Of a stretch of 64,000 nucleotides of DNA, positions 18,958 to 27,323 are shown piece after piece. Origin of the DNA: Streptomyces sp. NBC_01304 (GTDB lineage: Bacteria; Actinomycetota; Actinomycetes; Streptomycetales; Streptomycetaceae); NCBI RefSeq assembly GCF_035975855.1, contig NZ_CP109055.1:186001-250000 (forward strand). The letters are read 5' to 3'. Numbering within the stretch: position 1 is the stretch's first letter; every line of letters starts with the position of its first letter. The notes under the pieces were generated by a model. The model did no database searches. It was not told the origin of the DNA and saw only the letters and a list, made by a program, of their open reading frames with translations. Made by a program: the position numbers and the translations under genes.

Positions 18958-19123
18958 TTGCCGGGTCCCTCCGCCACACCGCCCCATGGAGTTCGGCGAC
19001 TCCCCCGCTCCACCGGCCCGCCCAGTACGGCCAGTTCGGCCATTGCGGCCCCTGATGCAGCATGACGTTCCGGATCCCGATACTCACGCTCCCTCACGAT
19101 CGAATACGCGTCAACAAAATGTA

Positions 19124-19137
19124 GTAACGCGTGTAAC
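19124..19137. promoter_or_regulatory. LacI-type operator copy 4
   Basis: GTAACGCGTGTAAC, 44 bp before the LacI start codon. This position fits autorepression. Confidence 0.65.
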
Positions 19138-19180
19138 CTGGAGAGGAACCCGTAGCGAGGGAACGACGAGCAAGGACGAC

Positions 19181-20185
19181 ATGGCCAAGGATTCCACCGC
19201 GCCGACGGTCACCAGCGCAGACGTGGCCCGGCTGGCGCAAGTGTCACGGGCCACCGTGTCCTTCGTACTCAACAACACCCAGACGCACCGGGTCAGCGAC
19301 AGCACCCGGGCACGCGTGCTGGCCGCGGCCGACCAACTCGGTTACGTGCCGCATGCCGCCGCCCGCTCGCTGCGCGCCGGGCGCAGCAACCTGGTCCTGC
19401 TGCCCACGTCCGTCTCGGCCATCGGCCGCCTGGTCAGCAACTGGCTGGACGACCTGCAGAGCGAGCTCGAACGACACGGCTACACCACCGTGCTGCACGC
19501 CGGCCGGTTCGTTGACGTGGTCACCGCCGCCCGGGCCTGGGCGGAACTGCGGCCCGCCGCGGTCTTCGCCCTGGAAGGCGATCGTTACACCGCGCAGGCG
19601 GCCGAGGTACTACGGCGAGCGGGCGTCCGCGGCCTTCTCGTATGCGCTGCCCGACCCGTGGAGGGCGTCCGGACCATCTCGTTCGACCACGCCCGCATCG
19701 GAACGGTGGCCGCCGAGCACCTCCTCGCGCAGGGGCGGCGCGCCATCGGCGTGATCATGCCGCGCGAGCGCGGGCTCGACACCTTCGCCAGGCCGCGGCT
19801 GGCCGGTGCACGGTCGGTCGCCGCCCGCAGCACCGCGACCGTCACCCCACTGGAGATGGCGTACACCCGGCAATCCGCGGCCGAGTTGGCCGGGCGCTGG
19901 CCCACCCTCTCCCTCGACGCGGTGTTCGCATACAACGACGAGTACGCGGCCCTGCTGCTGCGCGCACTGCAGGACGCGGGCCTGTCCGTCCCCGACGAGG
20001 TGGCGATCGTCGGAGCGGACGACCTGCTGGTGGCCGAGCTGCAGCGGCCCGAACTCACGACCATCCGGCTCGATCTGCCCACTCCGGCCCAGGTCGCCGA
20101 CCTCCTCCATGAGCTGATCGAAGGACGTGAGGCGCCGGGCGCGTTCGGCGTGGAACCCGTGCTCATCCACCGCCGCTCCTCCTGA
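19181..20185 (+). CDS. LacI-family transcriptional repressor
   Basis: A 334-residue regulator. Residues 10-60 hold the LacI helix-turn-helix and hinge helix (TSADVARLAQVSRATVSFVL, then RVLAAADQLGYVPHAAARSLRAGRS). A periplasmic-binding-protein-like effector domain follows, with AVFAYNDEYAALLLRALQDAG and VAIVGADDLLVAELQRPELTTI. The ATG at 19181 follows AAGGA; the open frame extends 168 codons upstream through the esterase end and is not coding. The operators around it and both esterases suggest it governs all three genes. The ligand is unknown. Confidence 0.92.
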   Translation: MAKDSTAPTVTSADVARLAQVSRATVSFVLNNTQTHRVSDSTRARVLAAADQLGYVPHAAARSLRAGRSNLVLLPTSVSAIGRLVSNWLDDLQSELERHGYTTVLHAGRFVDVVTAARAWAELRPAAVFALEGDRYTAQAAEVLRRAGVRGLLVCAARPVEGVRTISFDHARIGTVAAEHLLAQGRRAIGVIMPRERGLDTFARPRLAGARSVAARSTATVTPLEMAYTRQSAAELAGRWPTLSLDAVFAYNDEYAALLLRALQDAGLSVPDEVAIVGADDLLVAELQRPELTTIRLDLPTPAQVADLLHELIEGREAPGAFGVEPVLIHRRSS

Positions 20186-20279
20186 GCGGCCCGCCGCTGC
20201 TGCCCGGCACAGATTCCGGGACCGCCGAGTTGCCCTCGCGCAGCGGTGGCGGCGCGCAGGCCACCGCCGCAGAACAGAT

Positions 20280-20990
20280 CCCGATCTGGCGCCGGAATGG
20301 CGGGCCAGGAACGCGACGCTCTCGGTCATGATCGGGGTCACGTCCGGGGCCCCGAGGAAGGGGTGGTCGGCGCCGTCCACCGGCCGGAGCGTCACCTCGC
20401 CGCCGGCCTGACTCAACGCCTTGGCCAGCACCTCACCCTGCCCGTACGGCACCAGGCCGTCCGCCGTTTCGTGGACCAGCACGAACTGGCCGCGTACGTC
20501 ACGGGCCTGGCGGCACGGGCCTGTTCCAGCAGCTACCCGGGGGCACCGCCCGGCAACGTGGTGAACGGATTGGGGTACTCCCTGCCGGGCGGAGCCGGCG
20601 GCAACGCGTACGAGAGCAGAGAGCCCAGCTCGGAGACCGCGTACCAATCGACGACGACCGCGACGCCACTGTCCTCGCCGTCCACTCCCTCGGCGCCTTC
20701 TAGATCCGCTCCCCCGGGGACATCGGGACCGACGAGACCCGCGAGGGCGGCGAGTTGGCCGCCCGCCGCGCCCCAGACCTGATCCGGTCGAGTCCGGCCC
20801 CGGGCACCGAGCCGTGCAGCAGATCGACGGGCACGGTGGGCGGCGGAAAGCGCCGGTCACCGTCCAGCCCGCCCCCGCCGTGGATCCGGATGAGAGCGGG
20901 CACCGCGCTCGTCGCGGCCGGCACGTCGACCCACCGGCGCTTGCTGGGTCCGAGGGGTTCATCTGGGCGGAGTTCCTCGCCCGTTGGCTC
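20280..20990 (-). pseudogene. Decayed alpha/beta-hydrolase (esterase) gene
   Basis: The front part reads WVDVPAATSAVPALIRIHGGGGLDGDRRFPPP, with the HGGG oxyanion motif. In a different frame the end reads FVLVHETADGLVPYGQGEVL and GADHPFLGAP...VAFLARH, with the usual acid and histidine of an alpha/beta hydrolase. The middle is scrambled by several indels. It converges on the LacI gene, so it may once have belonged to the esterase group. Confidence 0.6.
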
Positions 20991-21150
20991 TGGTGGGCAA
21001 CCGACGCCATGCAGCCCACGAGGTGATGGCATGCCATCTCCAGGGCCAGCGGACCGGGGGCGCGGCGCCCTATGCTCCTTTGGCCTCATCCTCCGGATGG
21101 GAGAGCGGGCCGCAGCATGCCACCGATGGTTGGACGGGGGACGGGGCGTC

Positions 21151-21678
21151 ATGGAGGAATTGGCGGAGCTCGAGGAATGGGTGGCAGTGATCGATGCATG
21201 CATCGAGCCCATCGCGACGAGGCCGGTGGATCTCACTGACCCTGACTGGATGCAGAAGATGCAGCAGGGCCTGCATCCGCTGGACGAGGCGGGGATCCGG
21301 CGGGAGGCCGAGGCGGCGCTGCGAGACGTGCTTTCCCTGTACGAGGCGGGCGACGAGGACGTCCGGGCCGCCCTGCGTGCGCTCCTGGAGCGCTGTCACT
21401 CGTTTGGTTGGGCGACGACTTTGCCCTTCGAGCCCACGCCCCAAGGCTTCCGGCAGCGGCTGCTGGAGATGTCGGCCGAGGATCAGGGCCGCGACGCACG
21501 GGACATGGTGGCCAACCTGAACGGTCTGTGCGGGCAGGCACGGGACTCCGGTGTCGACCTCCGGGCGCTCCTGCTGGACGTGGCCGAACTCTCCAGTGAC
21601 GTCGACAAATACGGGATGGGTTCCACTCGGGTCATCTTGCTCCGGGCGGCCGGAAGGGAGCCCAGCGGACTCTGGTGA
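21151..21678 (+). CDS. Hypothetical protein, 175 aa
   Basis: No family recognised. The ATG at 21151 is preceded by GGGGGACGGGG. The protein is soluble, acidic and largely helical (EELAELEEWVAVIDACIEPI...REAEAALRDVLSLYEAGDEDVRAALRALLERC), with no signal peptide or membrane segment. It has three cysteines but no metal-site spacing. The open frame upstream of this ATG has no coding character. It is monocistronic. Confidence 0.6.
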   Translation: MEELAELEEWVAVIDACIEPIATRPVDLTDPDWMQKMQQGLHPLDEAGIRREAEAALRDVLSLYEAGDEDVRAALRALLERCHSFGWATTLPFEPTPQGFRQRLLEMSAEDQGRDARDMVANLNGLCGQARDSGVDLRALLLDVAELSSDVDKYGMGSTRVILLRAAGREPSGLW

Positions 21679-21894
21679 GCGGGTGGCACGGGAAAACCAC
21701 CGACGCGGACCACGTCTCCGCAGCTCAGCGGATTCCGTCGACCTGCCCCTGGTAGCAGGGGACTTCACCGCTGCGGTTGAGCTCGGTTCGTGCGGGCCTG
21801 AGTGATTGTTTTTGAACGTCGGTCTCGATCGCCTGGGCTCTCTGTGAGAGGTGAGGTCTGTCGTCTCGCGGACCTCATGAGGCAGACTGCCCGG

Positions 21895-23160
21895 ATGAGG
21901 CGTGCGGGGGTTCGAGTCGCGCTCTGCGTCGTGATGTTGTCGTTGCTGTCTGGCACGGCGTGCACGACGGAGCCGCCACCGAAGGCAAGCACGAGTGCGC
22001 GCATCGAGATCGACCGACCGACGGCGCTCGTGGACGAGCCGATACGGATCCGGGTGGCTGGATTACGTCCGGGTGAGCACGTGACGGTCACCTCTCAGGC
22101 CGTCGACCATGAGGATTTGGGCTGGTCGGCCAGGGCCCAGTTCACGGCCGACGGCAAGGGGGCGGTGGATCTCGCGCGCCAGCGGCCTGTCGCGGGCACG
22201 TTCCGCCACGTTGACGGTATGGGCCTGTTCTGGTCGATGCGCCCGCAAAGGGGGGAAGCGGACGAGAGCTGGTTCTTTTCCGACGCGCCCGCACGCAAGC
22301 CGTCGTACGAGGTTCGGATCGCGGTGCGCAGCGGCAAGCGGGAGATCGCACACCGGGTGACGACACGGCAGTGGCGGGCCGATGGCGTACGGCACAAGCA
22401 GCTCACCGTCGCGGACGACCGGATTGACGGCATGCTTTTCCTGCCCCGGTCCGGGGCCTCCCGCAAGGCCCCAGTCTTGCTGATCGGTGGGTCGGAGGGC
22501 GGGCGCAGTTTCGACTACGAGGCCGCGCTGCTGGCATCCCGAGGCCATCCGGCGCTCTCCATCTGCTATTTCGCCTGCAAAGGGCGACCGAAGGAACTGC
22601 GCGGGATCGACCTGGAGTACTTCGCCCGGGCCGCCCGGCTGCTACAGAGCCAATCCAGCGCCGCCCCGGACGGACTCGCAGTTCTCGGTGCTTCGCGTGG
22701 CAGCGAGGCGGCCCAGCTACTCGCCCAGTACTACCCCCACTTGGTGAGGGATGCGGTGGTACTGGCACCTGGTACCCGGACCTTTTCCCCGGGCGGGGGC
22801 TCGGCTGCGGATCTTGTGAGCTGGACGCGGGCGGGCCGGCCGATACGGCTCGACCCCATCCCGCTCAACCGGGTGCGTGGCACGGTCCTGGCCGTGGCGG
22901 GCAAGGACGACCGGCTGTGGCCTTCCGCCGACGCGGCCGCGAGCATCGCCGAGCGCATCAACGCCTCCGGCACCCGGCATCAGGCACTGATCTACGACGC
23001 GGCCGGGCACGGCGGTGCTGGCGTGCCTTATCAGGCCACGGGCAGGTGGATGTCCCACCCGGTGTCGAAGCAGTGGATAGACCTGGGCGGGACGCCGGCC
23101 GCCGATGCCCGGTCGAAGGCCGACAGCTGGCCACGGATACTGCAGTTGCTCGACCGCTGA
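21895..23160 (+). CDS. Lipoprotein acyl-CoA thioester hydrolase/BAAT-like hydrolase
   Basis: A 421-residue lipoprotein with lipobox SGTAC (Cys23). Residues 40-150 form an immunoglobulin-like domain as in the bile-acid-CoA N-terminal family (PTALVDEPIRIRVAGLRPGEHVTV). Residues 175-421 are the alpha/beta-hydrolase part: VLLIGGSEGG, nucleophile GASRGSEAA (Ser267), acid in AGKDDRLWPS and histidine in AAGHGGAGVP. Relatives act on acyl thioesters or transfer acyl groups; here the enzyme would face the outside, so the substrate is uncertain. A second ATG at 21877 is possible. Confidence 0.8.
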   Translation: MRRAGVRVALCVVMLSLLSGTACTTEPPPKASTSARIEIDRPTALVDEPIRIRVAGLRPGEHVTVTSQAVDHEDLGWSARAQFTADGKGAVDLARQRPVAGTFRHVDGMGLFWSMRPQRGEADESWFFSDAPARKPSYEVRIAVRSGKREIAHRVTTRQWRADGVRHKQLTVADDRIDGMLFLPRSGASRKAPVLLIGGSEGGRSFDYEAALLASRGHPALSICYFACKGRPKELRGIDLEYFARAARLLQSQSSAAPDGLAVLGASRGSEAAQLLAQYYPHLVRDAVVLAPGTRTFSPGGGSAADLVSWTRAGRPIRLDPIPLNRVRGTVLAVAGKDDRLWPSADAAASIAERINASGTRHQALIYDAAGHGGAGVPYQATGRWMSHPVSKQWIDLGGTPAADARSKADSWPRILQLLDR

Positions 23161-23183
23161 GCATTTGTGAACCCTTGACTATT

Positions 23184-23530
23184 TCAGTCCGTTCCGGCGG
23201 CCGTAGCCACCTTCTTCGCCCTTTGCGGTTGTTTGCGGGGGAGTCTTCTCGTCATCAAGGTGATGAGTGACCAGGTCAGGTGGGCTTCTTCCGCATGCTG
23301 TGGGAGCCGTTCGTAGTCCCTCGCGTTGCGGCAGGCTTTCATGATCCACCCGATGGTCCGCTCCACTCTCCGACGCCTTGGGAGGACTACGAAGCCCTTC
23401 GCGTCGCGGGGGCGGGAGACGGCTTTCAGGGTGACGGGGAGGAAGTCGCGGGCCCAGTCGACGAGTTGGCCGGCGTACGCGGAGTCGGCCCAGACCTGGG
23501 TGATCTGCGGCTGGGTGAGGCCTACAGCAG
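23184..23530 (-). pseudogene. IS5-family transposase C-terminal fragment
   Basis: Encodes ITQVWADSAYAGQLVDWARD through GFVVLPRRRRVERTIGWIMK and ARDYERLPQHAEEAHLTWS, the last third of an IS5-type DDE transposase with its catalytic Glu region. The N-terminal two thirds are missing; sequence upstream of about 23530 is unrelated. It differs from both other IS5 copies in the window. Confidence 0.8.
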
Positions 23531-23660
23531 GGTGCCCCCGACCAGCGGCAGGTTGCTCCGGCGGTGGGCATCCTCGATAGCGTGACCTTCTGCTGCGTGG
23601 AGTGTCCATGTGTCGGGCTGGTCCGCGAGAGGGCTTGCGACGGAGAGCGATGAGGCGGCA

Positions 23661-24068
23661 ATGAGTGAACTGACGAAGCCCGAGGTCGACATTCCCGAGG
23701 GTGACGCTCCTACCGAGCTGGCCATCCGGGACCTGGTCGTCGGGGACGGGGCTGAGGTGAAGCCGGGCATGGTGGTCAGAGTCCACTATGTCGGGGTGAC
23801 CTTCGAGTCCGGGAAGGAGTTCGATGCCTCCTGGGACCGGGGCCAGCCGTTCAAGTTCGGCCTGGGCAGTGGCAAGGTCATCAAGGGCTGGGACCGGGGA
23901 GTGAGGGGGATGAAGGTCGGCGGCCGGCGCGAGATCATCATTCCCCCGCGTCTCGGCTACGGCAATCAGTCGCCCTCGCCGTTGATCCCGGCAGGCTCGA
24001 CCCTGGTTTTCGTGGTGGACCTGCTTGACTCGTATTCCGGCACAGCCGGCTGGAGCAACGCCTCATGA
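23661..24068 (+). CDS. FKBP-type peptidyl-prolyl cis-trans isomerase
   Basis: A 135-residue cytoplasmic FKBP that speeds prolyl bond isomerisation. It is a single FKBP domain with VRVHYVGVTFESGKEFDASW, GQPFKFGLGSGKVIKGWDRG, GGRREIIIPPRLGYG and a closing LVFVVDLLD strand; the aromatic pocket residues are in place. The ATG at 23661 follows GAGG; 17 more codons are open upstream. Many actinobacterial genomes carry one such short form of about 124 residues, so this copy has a slight C-terminal extension. Confidence 0.92.
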   Translation: MSELTKPEVDIPEGDAPTELAIRDLVVGDGAEVKPGMVVRVHYVGVTFESGKEFDASWDRGQPFKFGLGSGKVIKGWDRGVRGMKVGGRREIIIPPRLGYGNQSPSPLIPAGSTLVFVVDLLDSYSGTAGWSNAS

Positions 24069-24339
24069 TCCTGGCCGCTCCTCCCCCACGAAGTGCCGCG
24101 TCGTCTCCCGCTCCTCGCTGCCGCCCCTGCTTTCCGCTTCCGCAGCGTCCGAACAGTTCCGCTACGACTCGTTGGCCCCCAATGGCGACGAGGCGAACGT
24201 CTTCCTCCTCCCGGCGTGTGGGCTTCCGCGTCCTACTCTCCTTCGGGTTCGTGTCGGGTGGAGCGGACGGGTTCCTCAGCCTGCCAGGCGTTCCACCAAC
24301 AGGAAGGCGCCGATGGCGATCCTCAGGGCGCCGCTGGTC

Positions 24340-24490
24340 CGGGTGACGATCCGGACGGTGGAGGGCCGACCCTTCAGGACCCTGCGTTCAAGACCACCAA
24401 CACGCTCGACGAAGACGGCGCCACGCAGTGGGAACTCAACGTCGAGTTCTCCGCGGGAACCGGCTACAAAGCGCGGCTCGTCTTAGACGA
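24340..24490 (+). pseudogene. Truncated coding remnant before an IS5 element
   Basis: One frame reads GPTLQDPAFKTTNTLDEDGA and TQWELNVEFSAGTGYKARLV, which has the composition of a real beta-rich protein. It has no start and runs into the IS5 element that begins shortly after. The rest of 24069-24339 shows nothing identifiable. Confidence 0.3.
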
Positions 24491-24523
24491 TGTCTTGATT
24501 GGCGGTAGCTCGTTGCTTCGGGC

Positions 24524-24877
24524 ATGGACATAGTTGAGCGGCTGGTGCCGGACGGGCTGTGGGAGATCTTCCAGGACGTGGCGCCGGAACCGCCGGTACG
24601 CGCTCAAGGCGGGGGCCGGCGGCGATGCGATGACCGCGCGGTTCTGGCTGCGATCATCTTCGTCGCCACGTCAGGGTGCACTTGGCGGCAGTTGCCGCCG
24701 GTCTTCGGCGCGTCCTGGCAGACGGTGCACCGACGTTTCACGACCTGGTCCACGGCGCGGGTGTGGGCCAAGCTGCACCGCGTGGTCCTCGATCGACTTG
24801 GCGTGAACGGCGAGTTGGACTGGTCGCGTTGCGCGATTGATTCGCTCAGTGTCCGGGCGGTCAAAGGGGGCCCTTGA
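24524..24877 (+). CDS. IS5-family transposase, first frame
   Basis: A 117-residue N-terminal half: MDIVERLVPDGLWEIFQDVA, then CDDRAVLAAIIFVATSGCTWRQLPPVFG, HRRF and the first catalytic Asp in CAIDSLSVRAVKGG. It ends at a TGA inside AAAGGGGGCCCTTGA. The A3G5 run there is a plausible slippery site: a -1 shift joins it directly to the second frame, as known for several IS5 groups. Confidence 0.8.
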   Translation: MDIVERLVPDGLWEIFQDVAPEPPVRAQGGGRRRCDDRAVLAAIIFVATSGCTWRQLPPVFGASWQTVHRRFTTWSTARVWAKLHRVVLDRLGVNGELDWSRCAIDSLSVRAVKGGP

Positions 24878-25326
24878 CCGGACCGAATCCGACCGATCGC
24901 GGCAAGCTCGGGTCGAAGATTCACCTGGTCTGTGACCGCAACGGGCTGCCGCTCTCGATCGGCATCTCCGGTGCCAACCTCCACGACAGCCAGGCACTGA
25001 TCCCGTTGATGCGCGGCATCCCGCCGGTCCGATCCCGCTTTGGACCCCGGCGCCGACGGCCAGCCAAGCTGCATGCGGACAAGGGCTACGACTTCGACCA
25101 CCTGCGAGGTTGGCTGCGCCGCCGGCAGATTGTGCCACGTATTGCCCGCCGCGGGGTCGAAAACTCCAGCCGCCTGGGCCGGCACCGCTGGGTGGTCGAG
25201 CGGACCATGTCCTGGCTGAACGGGTGCCGTCGCCTGCACCGCCGCTACGAGCGCAAGGCCGACCACTTCCTGGCATTCGCCGGCATCGCCGCGGCGCTGA
25301 TCTGCTATCGCAGGCTGACAGCCTGA
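24874..25326 (+). CDS. IS5-family transposase, second frame
   Basis: The C-terminal half: GPNPTDRGKLGSKIHLVCD, the second Asp in HADKGYDFDHLRGWLR, and the Glu in RWVVERTMSWLNGCRRLHRRYER. It lies in the -1 frame relative to the first ORF and overlaps it by 4 bp. It is probably made as a fusion by frameshifting rather than from its own TTG. Confidence 0.8.
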   Translation: MTGPNPTDRGKLGSKIHLVCDRNGLPLSIGISGANLHDSQALIPLMRGIPPVRSRFGPRRRRPAKLHADKGYDFDHLRGWLRRRQIVPRIARRGVENSSRLGRHRWVVERTMSWLNGCRRLHRRYERKADHFLAFAGIAAALICYRRLTA

Positions 25327-25389
25327 TCAGTGTGATCTCGGAGCTGGCATGATCCTGCTGTTGAAGACGACATCGCAGCGAGGAGCGTC

Positions 25390-25989
25390 ATGGCCAACTA
25401 CCTGCCCGCAGTCATGGCGATGCTCGGACAGGCTCAGAACCGCTACGCGGACCCCTCCGCCTGGGACCGCCTCCGTGCAGAACTCGGCATCCGACTGCCG
25501 ACCGACTACCAGACCCTCGTGGACGCATACGCTCCCATCCAGCTCAACGGTCACCTGCGTCTGGGCCATCCCGCCACCGAACGCTGGAACCTGGGCGACT
25601 GGATCCGCGACACGGCCGGCGCTTGGTCCGCAACCTCATGGGACGACCTTGACCCGGACGAGGACCCTCGCCTGCTGTTCGGAATCACAGAGTTGAGCTT
25701 CGGCACGCCCAACGGACTGTGGCCGATCGCAAGTACCGACCGCGGCGAGACACTGTTCCTCGCAGCTGCGGCCGACACAGCCCCCTCGATTCTGGTCGAA
25801 GATGGCGAGGGCGGTTGGGCACGGCACAACATGAGCTTCGCCGAATGGCTCTACCGCTATCTCATCGGCGAGGACATGGCCGGCCCCAACACCTCAGCCT
25901 TCTATCCCGGCCCAGTACAGCTGTGCCGACTCCCGATGGCCGTCGGCGAACGGCCAGAGCCATGGAGCGGACCGGACCGCGGCATGTAG
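25390..25989 (+). CDS. SMI1/KNR4 (SUKH) family protein, probable immunity protein
   Basis: A 199-residue protein with the SUKH opening WDRLRAELGIRLPTDYQTLV and the later LLFGITELSFGTPNGLWPIA...TLFLAAAADTAPSILVEDGEGGW. A trailing FAEWLYRYLIGED segment completes the usual layout. Many SUKH proteins neutralise toxins from polymorphic or contact-dependent systems. The ATG follows GAGGAG at ideal spacing. No toxin gene adjoins it; an IS5 element lies 63 bp upstream and may have removed its partner. Confidence 0.75.
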   Translation: MANYLPAVMAMLGQAQNRYADPSAWDRLRAELGIRLPTDYQTLVDAYAPIQLNGHLRLGHPATERWNLGDWIRDTAGAWSATSWDDLDPDEDPRLLFGITELSFGTPNGLWPIASTDRGETLFLAAAADTAPSILVEDGEGGWARHNMSFAEWLYRYLIGEDMAGPNTSAFYPGPVQLCRLPMAVGERPEPWSGPDRGM

Positions 25990-26416
25990 CCCTTCCTGCC
26001 ACGGCAGCACACACCACGATGCCAGGAAATCCAAACGAGACATCCTCTTAGACGGCTCCCTCACGTTCGACCGCACCAAGTGCGCGGCAGGCACCTCCCA
26101 CGTGACCGCCGTCATCTGGCTCCGCTCCTGACAGGTGCTCATGGAACGGAAGCATCACCGGTAGCAACTCGGAGTTCGTGTTTCAGGATGCCCGGTCACG
26201 CTGTAAGTCCGGATGTGCGAGGACAGGGACAACGCACTCGACGTGTGCGGCGACAAGAAGAACATCTCTCTTGGCGACTGAGACGCGGACCTGACCGAGC
26301 TGCGCGAATAGCACGCGTTCACCTTCCCGACCCTGACGGACCGTCCGCAACCGGCAAGGACGGGCTCGGCGTCCTGCTTGGTGTGCGCGTGCACGCTGAT
26401 CCCCGAGGGGGAGCCG
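25990..26416. other. Gene-free stretch
   Basis: No intact gene. Short segments look coding-like but contain stops in every frame, so they are at best remnants. Confidence 0.4.
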
Positions 26417-27172
26417 TTGAGTTACCGCCAGTCCCCACAGCAACCAGGGCCATACGGCGCGCAGTCGCAGCCGCAGTCGGCGCAGCCTCAGCTGCCGCCG
26501 CTACCGCCGGGACCGCCGGCCGTCACCGGCAAGAACAGCGGGCGGAAGCTGGCCATCGTCACGCTGGCTCTCGCGGTCACGCTGGCAGGAGGCGGTGCCT
26601 GGTACTTCCTGAGTCAGGACTCGGACGGCCCGAACCTCAGGGACGACGGGAAGAGCTACGAGCTGACGATGCCCGAGACCCTCCTCGGCGACTACAAGTT
26701 GAGCAATGCGGACGAGGCCGAGGACGACGTCACGTACGAGGAGATGAAGCAGCTGGGGATCGAGCGGGCCCATGCCATCGACCCCGTCTACCGCGCCGGA
26801 GACGGCACTGACAGTTCTCCGTCGTTCCGGTTCGACGGGCTCTGGGGCGAAGTCGCGGATCCACCGAAGACCCTGGACCTGATCATGGCTGCCCTGCCCG
26901 ACAGCACGGGCAACGGCGACCGCGTGAAGGCGGTGGGCGACCCACAGAGCGTACGGCCACAGGGCCTCGACAACGCCGTCATGAAGTGCCAGAAGGTGGC
27001 CCAGAAGCACGAGAACCTGGAGTGGACCTACTGCGTCTGGGCCGACTACGACACCATCGGCATCCTGGATCCGCAGAAGGACAGCTATCAGGGCGGCGAG
27101 ACATACTCCATCGACGAAGCCGCACAGCTCGCAGCCGATCTACGCGCCGAGGTACGGCGTGAAGTGAAGTGA
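26417..27172 (+). CDS. Single-pass membrane protein, unknown extracellular domain
   Basis: A 251-residue protein. The TTG at 26417 follows GAGGGGGAG and gives a cytoplasmic Pro/Gln-rich tail (YRQSPQQPGPYGAQ), one transmembrane helix (KLAIVTLALAVTLAGGGAWY, about 40-60) and an outer domain of about 190 residues. That domain has a pair of cysteines (MKCQKVAQ...WTYCVWAD) and an ADYDT...GETYSIDEAAQLAADLRAEV ending. This is a common actinobacterial layout, but I do not recognise the function. It is followed by a bidirectional terminator. Confidence 0.65.
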   Translation: MSYRQSPQQPGPYGAQSQPQSAQPQLPPLPPGPPAVTGKNSGRKLAIVTLALAVTLAGGGAWYFLSQDSDGPNLRDDGKSYELTMPETLLGDYKLSNADEAEDDVTYEEMKQLGIERAHAIDPVYRAGDGTDSSPSFRFDGLWGEVADPPKTLDLIMAALPDSTGNGDRVKAVGDPQSVRPQGLDNAVMKCQKVAQKHENLEWTYCVWADYDTIGILDPQKDSYQGGETYSIDEAAQLAADLRAEVRREVK

Positions 27173-27265
27173 AGCGACGGCGCTTCAGGGCGTCGCGGGC
27201 CCGCAGAGATCGGGGAGACAGGCCCTAGCCTCGTCAACCTCCAAGCCCGCCCCGTCCGTTGAGCC

Positions 27266-27301
27266 GGCCGGCTCGCTGTCCGTGATCACAGCGAGCCGGC
27301 C
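27266..27301. terminator. Bidirectional stem-loop terminator
   Basis: Arms GGCCGGCTCGCTGT and ACAGCGAGCCGGCC (14 bp, perfect) around an 8-nt loop, placed between the convergent genes ending at 27172 and 27324. Confidence 0.85.
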
Positions 27302-27323
27302 GCAGCCTCAAGAAGGCGGTGGG

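Larger units (their letters stand above)
24490..25345 (+). mobile_element. IS5-family element with split transposase
   Basis: Two overlapping reading frames (24524-24877 and 24874-25326) together make a complete DDE transposase. The boundaries given are approximate because no inverted ends could be matched by eye. It inserted between a truncated remnant and an immunity-like gene. Confidence 0.7.

Noticed and set aside
19610..21037. 475-codon minus frame spanning the LacI gene
   Set aside because: Its first half overlaps the LacI gene antisense; only the part above 20280 has meaning, as a decayed esterase.
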